A DNA stretch of 5,675 nucleotides from positions 1 through 5,675 of the forward strand of contig CALUZL010000078.1 of NCBI GenBank assembly GCA_944325295.1, written 5' to 3'. This stretch comes from an uncultured Erysipelotrichaceae bacterium. Its GTDB lineage: Bacteria; Bacillota_I; Bacilli_A; Erysipelotrichales; Erysipelotrichaceae. The notes under the pieces were generated by a model. The model searched no databases. It saw nothing but the letters and a program-made list of their open reading frames with translations, and was not told where the DNA came from. Both the position numbers and the translations under genes were made by a program. This document shows, piece after piece, positions 1 to 5,675 of the stretch. Position 1 is the first letter of the stretch. Each line of letters opens with the position of its first letter.

Positions 1-1
1 A

Positions 2-1036
2 GGTAAAGATGATACTTCTGAAAAAGAGATCGTCGAAGAGAAGACTGAAGAGGTTACAACAGAAGAAAATAAAGAGCCAAAAGATGAAAAGAACGAGCCT
101 GCGTCAGAGCCAAAGGAGACGATCTCGATCGAGGATCTCATGAGAGTCAATATCGACGATAACTATTTAAAGGACACTCTTGATGAAGTCAAGGCTTACA
201 ACAAATCGATCGGTTCCATGACAGTCGATGAAGTCCCAAAGACGATCTTAAATGAGATAAGAGGTATAAACGATACCGAAGAATCCGTTGATGATGATTT
301 GAGCAATACAGTCACCCTTGAAATCAAAAAGATCCTCTCAGAACTCGACGAGGAAGAAAGCGAAAAAGGATCCAAGCCCGAAAGTGTGGATGAGCCAAAA
401 CCTGAAGAAATAACGGCTACAGACGTAAATGAAGAACCAAAAGAAACAGATGTTACGGAAGTAAAGGCAGTCGCGGTCCAAAGCGAACCAGTGACAACGC
501 CGGAGGTATCAAAGGAGCTTTTGGTCGCAGAAGACGAGACGTTAAAACATATCGAACCGGAAGACATCATTACATCAGACACTGACCTTGAAAATGTACG
601 CCGCGTTGTCGACAGTTTACCAAAGGATGTCGGCGACTTGCTGCGTCGCTATTTGGAGAATACTCAAGAAGATATCTACACCGACCCAAAACAAGAAGTC
701 AAGGAAGAGATCAAAGCCGAGGAAGTCGTCGAAAATCTCGGTCAGACCGTTGAGGTCAAAAGTGTTGCTATGATCGACGAAGAGGTTCAAAAGGTCGAAG
801 ATGAAAAAGATGACACTGACACCAAAGAGACGGCGCTGATGAATGAGACGATGCCCTTAGAGGTCACGGGTACAAGTGCCTATCAAAAGATCCAAGATGA
901 ACCGCAAGAGGAAGAGGGCGGATCGAAGATCCTCAACATCATCCTCATCGTTCTCATCGTGATCTTAGTGCTCGTATTGATCGTTGTCGCTTATTTGATC
1001 TTAGTCGCTCAGGGAATAATCCCGAGCTTGTTCTGA
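2..1036 (+). CDS. Acidic low-complexity protein with a C-terminal membrane anchor (5' partial), function unknown
   Basis: I do not recognise this protein. The frame is open from base 2 to the TGA at 1034-1036, giving 344 visible residues with no start in the first 46 codons. An ATG at 140 has a weak GAGGA before it, but the 46 codons upstream have the same Glu/Lys/Thr/Pro-rich composition, so 140 is most likely internal and the true start is left of the window. The body is strongly acidic and probably largely disordered, with possible short helical stretches, for example around bases 587-665. A hydrophobic Ile/Leu/Val run of about 26 residues (bases 932-1009) follows a Gly-Gly-Ser-Lys and is followed by only 8 uncharged residues. 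That predicts a single-pass tail anchor with the acidic part in the cytoplasm. No LysM or enzymatic motif is visible. The stop overlaps the cmk start, so it is probably in the same operon. The missing N-terminus could carry a recognisable domain. Confidence 0.85.
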   Translation, partial: GKDDTSEKEIVEEKTEEVTTEENKEPKDEKNEPASEPKETISIEDLMRVNIDDNYLKDTLDEVKAYNKSIGSMTVDEVPKTILNEIRGINDTEESVDDDLSNTVTLEIKKILSELDEEESEKGSKPESVDEPKPEEITATDVNEEPKETDVTEVKAVAVQSEPVTTPEVSKELLVAEDETLKHIEPEDIITSDTDLENVRRVVDSLPKDVGDLLRRYLENTQEDIYTDPKQEVKEEIKAEEVVENLGQTVEVKSVAMIDEEVQKVEDEKDDTDTKETALMNETMPLEVTGTSAYQKIQDEPQEEEGGSKILNIILIVLIVILVLVLIVVAYLILVAQGIIPSLF

Positions 1037-1695
1037 TGCGGATCAATATTGCGATCGATGGTCCTAGTGCTGCCGGTAAAAGTTCGGTAGCGGATAAACT
1101 GGCAAAGAAACTGGGATATGTCCATCTCGATACCGGAGCGATGTATCGAATGGTCGCCTATCTTTGCCTAAAAAACGGGATCGCTACAGAAGATGAAGAT
1201 GGAGCAGTAGAAGCCTTAAAAAGAGCTGATATCAGGATAAAGACCAGTGGTGATATCTATCTTGACGGAAATAAGATCAGCGATGAGCTGCGCTCAGAGA
1301 CGATATCCATGAAGGCTTCTGACGTTTCCAAAAATCCTAAAGTCAGAGAAGCACTGGTGGCGATGCAACAAAGGATAGCTAAGGATAAAGGCTATATCTT
1401 GGATGGACGTGATATCGGCACCGTCGTCTTAAAGGATGCCGAGGTCAAGATATTCCTAGTCGCCGATCCCAAAGAAAGAGCTAAAAGACGCATACTTCAA
1501 AACGAGATAAAGGGAATTGAGTGTGATCATGACAAGATCTTGGAAGATATAAACAAGCGTGATTATCAAGATACTCATCGTGAAGTATCACCACTAAAAA
1601 AAGCTGATGATGCCCTGCTTATCGATACCAGTGATCTGACACTGGATGAAGTAGTCGACAAGATCTATGGCATCGTATTGGAAAAGATTAAGTAA
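1036..1695 (+). CDS. cmk: Cytidylate kinase (CMP/dCMP kinase)
   Basis: Cytoplasmic kinase that transfers phosphate from ATP to CMP or dCMP, feeding CDP/dCDP into nucleotide pools and, through CTP, phospholipid synthesis. The 219 residues match the usual bacterial length. Visible motifs are the P-loop GPSAAGKSS at residues 9-17, DTGAMYR at 32-38 in the nucleoside monophosphate-binding part, and DGRDIGT at 123-129, a Cmk hallmark. The Arg-rich lid (AKRR) and the REVSPL segment lie in the C-terminal third. The start at 1036 is fixed by homology, because the family begins only a few residues before the IDGP motif. The ATG overlaps the TGA of the upstream gene (TGATG) and no Shine-Dalgarno sequence sits at normal distance. 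Translation therefore probably relies on re-initiation by ribosomes finishing the upstream gene. The gene is intact and no key residue appears to be missing. Confidence 0.97.
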   Translation: MRINIAIDGPSAAGKSSVADKLAKKLGYVHLDTGAMYRMVAYLCLKNGIATEDEDGAVEALKRADIRIKTSGDIYLDGNKISDELRSETISMKASDVSKNPKVREALVAMQQRIAKDKGYILDGRDIGTVVLKDAEVKIFLVADPKERAKRRILQNEIKGIECDHDKILEDINKRDYQDTHREVSPLKKADDALLIDTSDLTLDEVVDKIYGIVLEKIK

Positions 1696-1696
1696 T

Positions 1697-1720
1697 AAAG
1701 GAGGGTTGATGAACTTATGA
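1697..1720 (+). promoter_or_regulatory. der translation initiation region with a three-codon mini-ORF
   Basis: A strong Shine-Dalgarno sequence AAAGGAGG lies at 1697-1704, just after the cmk stop. The der ATG at 1717 is 12 bases beyond it, longer than the usual 5-9. A nearer ATG at 1709-1711, only 4 bases away, opens ATG AAC TTA TGA (Met-Asn-Leu-stop), whose stop overlaps the der start as ATGA. No in-frame alternative der start lies between the SD and 1717. The geometry allows either loose direct initiation at der or initiation at the mini-ORF followed by re-initiation. The layout is seen in the sequence; the effect is inferred. Confidence 0.6.
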
Positions 1721-3030
1721 TCGAAGGTGTAATAGCGATTGTAGGGCGGCCAAACGTTGGCAAATCGACCCTTTTTAATCGCATTTTAGAAGAGAGAAGG
1801 TCGATCGTTTTAGATACGCCCGGGGTAACTCGCGATCGGATCTATGGCGATTGCAGCTGGCTTTCGCGAAATTATCGTTTTATCGATACTGGCGGTATCC
1901 AGATCGCTGACGCACCTTTTCAAAAGGAGATCAACGCGCAAGTCGATATCGCAGTTGAACAGGCTGATGTGATCATCTTTTTGGTAAACGGCAAAGAAGG
2001 GCTGACAAACGATGACCGCTATATCGCTAAATTACTTCGTAAAGCGCAAAAACCGGTCGTTTTGGCCGTCAATAAGATCGACGATATCGCCATGATCAAT
2101 GACATCTATGAGTTTTACGCTTTGGGTTTTGATGACCCGATAGCCGTAAGCGCCTCACATTCCATCGGTGTCGGTGATCTTTTAGACAGGTGTGTTGAAC
2201 TGTTACCGCAAAAGAAGATCGATAACTATGAAGGAATGATCCGTTTTGCGATCATCGGTCGACCAAATGTCGGTAAGTCGAGTCTGACCAATGCCCTGGT
2301 AGGTGAAAGCAGAGTCATCGTCTCCGATGTTGAAGGAACGACCAGAGATGCCATCGACACAGTCTTTAAGTATGATGGCAAGCGCTATGTCGCCATCGAT
2401 ACGGCCGGAATCCGCAAAAGGGGCAAAGTCATCGAGAATATCGAAAAGTATTCTGTGCTCAGAGCTAAGAATGCGATCGATCGTGCGGATGTCGTGTTGG
2501 TGGTTATTGACGGTGAGCGTGGGATCATCGAACAGGACAAACACGTTGCCGGTCTGGCTCATGAAGCTTTAAAAGGAGTGATCATCGTCTACAACAAGTG
2601 GGATCTTGTCGATAAAGATACCCATACCATGGCCAATATCACCAAAGAGATCAGAGAACAGTTTCAGTATTTGGACTATGCACCGATAGCCTTTACCAGT
2701 GCAATCGATAAAAAAAGAGTCAATACGCTCTTGCCGCTCATCGAAGAAGTCTATGAAAATGTCAACAGAAGGATCCAGACTTCCGTATTAAACGAGGTCA
2801 TCATGGATGCTCAACTTGCCAATCCACCCAAGACACACAACGGCCGTCGTTTAAAGATCTACTATGCCTCGCAGGTGGAAAGTGCACCCTGTGTCATTGC
2901 GCTTTTTGTAAATGATCCTGAGCTGTTGCATTTTTCATACCGCCGCTATATCGAAAATAAACTCAGGGAAGCTTTCGCATTTGAAGGTGTACCCATCAAT
3001 ATTAAGACCATCAAAAAGGAGGAACGTTAG
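1717..3030 (+). CDS. der: Ribosome-assembly GTPase Der (EngA), two tandem G domains
   Basis: Essential GTPase of 50S ribosomal subunit maturation, unique in carrying two consecutive G domains followed by a KH-like domain. At 437 residues it is typical of the family. G domain 1 shows GRPNVGKS at residues 10-17, PGVTRD at 35-40, DTGGI at 57-61 and NKID at 119-122. G domain 2 shows GRPNVGKS at 181-188, EGTTRD at 206-211, DTAGI at 228-232 and NKWD at 293-296. The KH-like C-terminal domain, roughly 350-437, includes the family segment LFVNDPELLHFSYRRYIENK-type sequence and a basic tail. All G1, G3 and G4 motifs are intact in both domains. It lies 21 bases after cmk, and its last codons contain the gpsA ribosome binding site, with a one-base overlap at the stop. 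The rpsA-like gene that often separates cmk and der in other Bacillota is absent here. Confidence 0.98.
   Translation: MIEGVIAIVGRPNVGKSTLFNRILEERRSIVLDTPGVTRDRIYGDCSWLSRNYRFIDTGGIQIADAPFQKEINAQVDIAVEQADVIIFLVNGKEGLTNDDRYIAKLLRKAQKPVVLAVNKIDDIAMINDIYEFYALGFDDPIAVSASHSIGVGDLLDRCVELLPQKKIDNYEGMIRFAIIGRPNVGKSSLTNALVGESRVIVSDVEGTTRDAIDTVFKYDGKRYVAIDTAGIRKRGKVIENIEKYSVLRAKNAIDRADVVLVVIDGERGIIEQDKHVAGLAHEALKGVIIVYNKWDLVDKDTHTMANITKEIREQFQYLDYAPIAFTSAIDKKRVNTLLPLIEEVYENVNRRIQTSVLNEVIMDAQLANPPKTHNGRRLKIYYASQVESAPCVIALFVNDPELLHFSYRRYIENKLREAFAFEGVPINIKTIKKEER
3016..3023 (+). promoter_or_regulatory. Ribosome binding site deciding the GTG start of gpsA
   Basis: AAGGAGGA at 3016-3023 lies inside the last codons of der, 6 bases before the GTG at 3030-3032. 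This near-perfect Shine-Dalgarno sequence at ideal spacing supports the non-ATG start. That start puts the Rossmann GxG motif at residues 6-8, as expected for the family. Confidence 0.85.
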
Positions 3031-4019
3031 TGATCGCTGCAATCGGGAGTGGAAGCTGGTCGACAGCTTTAAGTCAGGTACTGACAGACAATGGTCATGA
3101 TGTCCTGATCTATGGCATATCTAAAGATGAAGTCGATGACATCAATCACAATCATCGCAACAGCCGTTTTTTTGACTGTGATATCGATCCAAGACTTAAG
3201 GCGACAAATAATCTCAACGATGCAAAAGATGCGGATATCATCATTTTGGGAGTGCCAGTCATGGCGCTTGAAAGTGTCTTAAAAGAGCTGTATGTGCTCT
3301 TAGATCACCCTGTGACCCTTATCAGTGTGGCCAAAGGCTTTCATCCTCAGACCAAAAGAAGACTATCTTTAGAGATCAAAGACCTCATGAAAGAAAAGGC
3401 TAAACATGTCGTCTCGCTCATCGGCCCCAGTCATGCCGAGGAAGTCATCATTCGTAAATTGACCTTAGTCAATTCAGTGTGTGAAGATGAAAAAGCGGCA
3501 ATAATGGTTCAAAAACTTTTCGCCAATGAATACTTTCGTGTCTATACCAATACCGATGTCATTGGCGCCGAGATCGCTGCCGCCCTTAAGAATATCATGG
3601 CTATTGCTTCAGGGGCACTGAACGGTTTGGGACAGGGCGATAACGCTAAAGCGGCACTCATGACCCGTGGTCTGGCAGAGATCACAAGGTTTGGTTTAGC
3701 CTGTGGTGGCCGGCTTGAGACTTTCTTAGGACTTAATGGTGTCGGCGATCTGATCGTCACCTGTTCATCGCCGCACTCGCGAAACTATCAGGCTGGATTA
3801 GCGATCGGCAAAGCTGATGACGCGGCTTCTTTCCTTAAAAACAACACTAAGACCACCGAAGGTATCCAGACGGCGAAGACCACGCATGAGCTGGCAGCCG
3901 ATATGGGTATCAGTATGCCGATAACCGATGAAGTCTATGCCGTTCTCTTCGAGAATAAAAAACCTTCTATTGCGATCGGCAATCTGATGAGCCGCCCGCT
4001 CAAAGCTGAAAATGAATAA
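3030..4019 (+). CDS. gpsA: NAD(P)-dependent glycerol-3-phosphate dehydrogenase
   Basis: Cytoplasmic enzyme that reduces dihydroxyacetone phosphate to sn-glycerol 3-phosphate, the backbone precursor of phospholipids. The 329 residues are normal for the family. The N-terminal Rossmann fold begins with GSGSWST at residues 6-12. GVP follows at 74-76, VAKG at 100-103 and GPSHAEEV at 132-139. The C-terminal helical domain has ALKN at 185-188, whose Lys187 is in the position of the catalytic lysine. It also has GDNAKAALMTRG at 203-214, GVGDLIVTC at 237-245 and SRN at 250-252, which contribute to substrate binding. One departure is that the third glycine of the common GxGxWG loop is Ser11 here; this substitution is probably tolerated. 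The start is GTG, overlapping the der TAG by one base (TAGTG) with a strong ribosome binding site, so it is co-translated with der. It is the last gene of the plus-strand cluster and is followed by a hairpin terminator. Confidence 0.97.
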   Translation: MIAAIGSGSWSTALSQVLTDNGHDVLIYGISKDEVDDINHNHRNSRFFDCDIDPRLKATNNLNDAKDADIIILGVPVMALESVLKELYVLLDHPVTLISVAKGFHPQTKRRLSLEIKDLMKEKAKHVVSLIGPSHAEEVIIRKLTLVNSVCEDEKAAIMVQKLFANEYFRVYTNTDVIGAEIAAALKNIMAIASGALNGLGQGDNAKAALMTRGLAEITRFGLACGGRLETFLGLNGVGDLIVTCSSPHSRNYQAGLAIGKADDAASFLKNNTKTTEGIQTAKTTHELAADMGISMPITDEVYAVLFENKKPSIAIGNLMSRPLKAENE

Positions 4020-4034
4020 TTGAAAAAGGGAATT

Positions 4035-4067
4035 AAAAAAGCGATCATCTCATGATGACCGTTTTTT
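4035..4067 (+). terminator. Intrinsic terminator after gpsA, probably bidirectional
   Basis: An A6 run and left arm (4035-4049) pair with a right arm and T6 run (4054-4067) around a TCAT loop. There is one A-C mismatch and one G-T wobble. It begins 16 bases after the gpsA stop. Because the stem is flanked by A6 on one side and T6 on the other, it could also end minus-strand transcription arriving from the PBP gene. Confidence 0.75.
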
Positions 4068-4091
4068 CTGGGTATCCAAACTTAATTAGGG

Positions 4092-4116
4092 ATCTTGATT
4101 TTTAGGAATCTAAGAT
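4092..4116. other. Weak AT-rich hairpin in the convergent intergenic region
   Basis: ATCTTGATT at 4092-4100 pairs with AATC and AAGAT at 4107-4116 through a single bulged T, leaving a 6-base loop. It is a 9-bp, mostly A-T stem and may be coincidental. The remainder of 4068-4149 is AT-rich with no reading frame or convincing promoter that I can see. Confidence 0.3.
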
Positions 4117-4149
4117 TATAGGTTTCATAGATCGGTAATATATGCAATT

Positions 4150-4177
4150 AAGGGAAGAGTGTTTAGACTCTTCCCTT
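4150..4177. terminator. Perfect 11-bp hairpin between convergent genes
   Basis: AAGGGAAGAGT at 4150-4160 is exactly complementary to 4167-4177 around a 6-base loop (GTTTAG). It lies 31 bases downstream of the minus-strand PBP stop, where a terminator for that gene is expected. The pyrimidine-rich tail with more T lies on the plus-strand side (4178-4185), while the minus-strand side continues AATTGCAT. It may therefore be a weak bidirectional terminator or a backup for the gpsA cluster. Confidence 0.6.
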
Positions 4178-4208
4178 TCTCCTTTATCATTGTATTTGGT
4201 AAGCTTTT

Positions 4209-5675
4209 TTACTGAATAACTTTACAGAAGCGATCTTGGGAGAGGTTATAGCTTCCGCAGACCTCGATCTGGCCGGTCGATAGACCCTGAGGTACACTTA
4301 TCGTCATGGACGTTGAAGAAGACGATGAGTTAGCTACCGGCGTGCCATCGATCAGCACCTCAGCATAGTAGACGGCACCATCCGGAATGACGTAGCGGAT
4401 ACGTGGGAAGTAGAGTCGACCGTAAGCGTGGGTAACTTTACCGCTGAGGCTGGTTGCGGTAAGATCTTGCATGCCGCCTCCTGATGAGTCGCTTAAGACG
4501 TTGAAGTCGACTTGAAGAGTCGTGTCATCGATCTTGGTCGCGTTTATATCGGTCAGACTGCCAACCCGTGTCTCATACTGGATATCAGATGCAGAGCCCA
4601 AATGATAAAACTCTTTTTTAATAAGACCGGTTACCGGGGTTCCGACAGTGGGCTCAACATAAGGGTAAACACCGCGCACATGCGTTATCGAGACGACGCC
4701 ATCGGGTCTTTCGAGATATCCCGGTTCGTAGTCAAAGTGCTCAACTTCACTATCGAGCAGGATGTTACCGATCTGGCCTTTGATATTGACGTTATCATCG
4801 CTGGCGGTGATGTAAGTGCCGACATCGGCACGGTCAAAACCGATCCAGATGACATTTGTGTACTGATCTGTCGAGCAGACAAGCCAGGAGTCTTTAGCAC
4901 TTCCGATTGGGATCCCATACTCTTCACCGCTGTCGCCCCAATCGGTTGTACCGGTCTTGGCAAATACCGGATAATCGTCTTTGAGGATCTGCGTGTAGTT
5001 ATAGAACCCGCCGTAAACGACTTCATATTCAAGTTGAGCCGCTAAGTAAGCAGCATCTTCACTGACTACCTGCTCGCCTTTAGTATCAGCGACGTATTCA
5101 GTGCCATCAGCCAAGACGATACGGCTAATGGTGTGTGGTTCGATGTAGTGGCCACCGTTGAAAAGGATGGCGTGAGCTCCGGCAAGTTCTACCGGTGAGA
5201 CTTGTAGAGTATTGCCGCCTAAGGCATATTGCAGATCGAAAGTATCTTCGGCGAATTCAAAGCCGATACTTTTGAGATAATCGATACAGAATTGTTCACC
5301 CTTGGCCTCGATGACAGCTTCAAGGGTCTGGATAGCCGGTGTGTTTAGCGATCTGGCGACAGCTTCTGTCATCAACATATCGCCATCATAAGTACCGCTG
5401 GCATTGGCTATGAGATGGTCAGAGCCGTAAAGATATATCGGTCTGTCGGTCAGTGTATGGGAAGTTGCCCAACCCAACTCCTCAAAAGCCAACAGGTATT
5501 CAAATACCGGTTTTATCGTCGATCCCGGTTGGATCTTGGACATCGTCGCCCGGTTCCAGTTTAAAGAACCACTCTGATTGCGACCGCCGCCGATCGCGAC
5601 GATTGCACCTGTTTGGTTGTTCATGGAAACGATGGCATTTTGGAATTCATCGCGATACCAGTCGATGTATTTGTC
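4209..5675 (-). CDS. Class A penicillin-binding protein, transpeptidase part and C-terminal extension (5' partial)
   Basis: Extracytoplasmic enzyme that cross-links peptidoglycan stem peptides; class A members also carry an N-terminal glycosyltransferase and membrane anchor, which would lie beyond base 5675. Visible are 488 residues, and the frame stays open to the window edge. The ATG at 5622-5624 is internal, because the 17 codons upstream, including an IDWYRDEFQ segment, read as PBP sequence. Numbering from that Met, the penicillin-binding motifs are complete: STIK at 35-38 after QPG (catalytic Ser codon 5520-5522), SLN at 92-94 (Ser codon 5349-5351) and KTGT at 223-226 (Lys codon 4956-4958). 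The transpeptidase fold ends near RPDGVV at 306-311. About 160 further residues follow: first a segment resembling the post-transpeptidase linker of Firmicute PBP1A, then a probable beta-rich part of unknown fold with a run of five Ser at 433-437 and Cys456/Cys467 near the end. It is transcribed towards gpsA. PBP1A (ponA/pbpA-type) is most likely, but the symbol is uncertain. Confidence 0.95.
   Translation of the reverse strand, partial: DKYIDWYRDEFQNAIVSMNNQTGAIVAIGGGRNQSGSLNWNRATMSKIQPGSTIKPVFEYLLAFEELGWATSHTLTDRPIYLYGSDHLIANASGTYDGDMLMTEAVARSLNTPAIQTLEAVIEAKGEQFCIDYLKSIGFEFAEDTFDLQYALGGNTLQVSPVELAGAHAILFNGGHYIEPHTISRIVLADGTEYVADTKGEQVVSEDAAYLAAQLEYEVVYGGFYNYTQILKDDYPVFAKTGTTDWGDSGEEYGIPIGSAKDSWLVCSTDQYTNVIWIGFDRADVGTYITASDDNVNIKGQIGNILLDSEVEHFDYEPGYLERPDGVVSITHVRGVYPYVEPTVGTPVTGLIKKEFYHLGSASDIQYETRVGSLTDINATKIDDTTLQVDFNVLSDSSGGGMQDLTATSLSGKVTHAYGRLYFPRIRYVIPDGAVYYAEVLIDGTPVANSSSSSTSMTISVPQGLSTGQIEVCGSYNLSQDRFCKVIQ

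Noticed and set aside
196..582. Minus-strand 128-codon reading frame, Ser-rich
   Set aside because: It is opposite the acidic gene. Its Ser/Thr/Val composition is what the reverse complement of Glu/Asp/Lys codons produces, and no start signal supports it.
320..900. Glu-rich repeats in the acidic protein as a tandem repeat array
   Set aside because: The similarity is compositional (EE, KPE, EV patterns). I see no fixed period or exact repeated DNA unit.
140..1036. Taking ATG 140 as the true start of the acidic protein
   Set aside because: A weak GAGGA precedes it, but the same frame is open back to base 2 with the same Glu/Lys/Pro-rich composition, so the start is more likely upstream of the window.
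2203..2562. Minus-strand 119-codon frame opposite der
   Set aside because: It overlaps G domain 2 of Der, which is fully conserved in motif content, so it is a shadow.
4095..4122. Possible plus-strand promoter (TTGATT followed by TATAGG)
   Set aside because: The spacing is 16 bases and the -10 element matches poorly. The region is convergent, with no plus-strand gene downstream for it to drive.
4512..5045. Plus-strand 177-codon reading frame inside the PBP gene
   Set aside because: It lies opposite the transpeptidase domain with its KTGT motif, has no ribosome binding site that I can see and no recognisable domain. It is a shadow of the PBP.

Overview
The window reads as a stretch of chromosomal housekeeping genes from a low-to-mid GC Gram-positive bacterium (Bacillota). 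The support is: strong AAGGAGG-type ribosome binding sites, a cmk-der-gpsA run, and a class A penicillin-binding protein of the Firmicute PBP1A type. The compact order and protein style would fit Erysipelotrichia or a relative, but that placement is an inference. No mobile element, CRISPR array, tRNA or rRNA was seen.

Layout. Bases 2-3030 and 3030-4019 form one tightly packed plus-strand cluster. It starts with the 3' part of a gene for a very acidic, low-complexity protein with a single C-terminal membrane helix; its true start lies to the left of the window. The stop of that gene overlaps the start of cmk (cytidylate kinase) by one base. Then comes der (double-domain ribosome-assembly GTPase) after a 21-base gap, and gpsA (glycerol-3-phosphate dehydrogenase), whose GTG start overlaps the der stop by one base. 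Bases 4020-4208 are a convergent intergenic region with two good hairpins and one weak one. Bases 4209-5675, minus strand, hold the transpeptidase half and C-terminal extension of a class A PBP whose N-terminus lies to the right of the window.

How the genes fit together. Cmk supplies CDP/dCDP for nucleic acids and for CTP-dependent phospholipid synthesis, Der matures the 50S subunit, GpsA makes sn-glycerol 3-phosphate for phospholipids, and the PBP cross-links peptidoglycan. All are growth functions. The plus-strand genes are probably co-transcribed and translationally coupled; the PBP is a separate convergent unit.

I found no convincing new biological system. The points most worth a second look are the unrecognised tail-anchored acidic protein coupled to cmk, a marked excess of GATC (and CGATCG) across the window, a three-codon mini-ORF in the der leader, and the unassigned C-terminal extension of the PBP.
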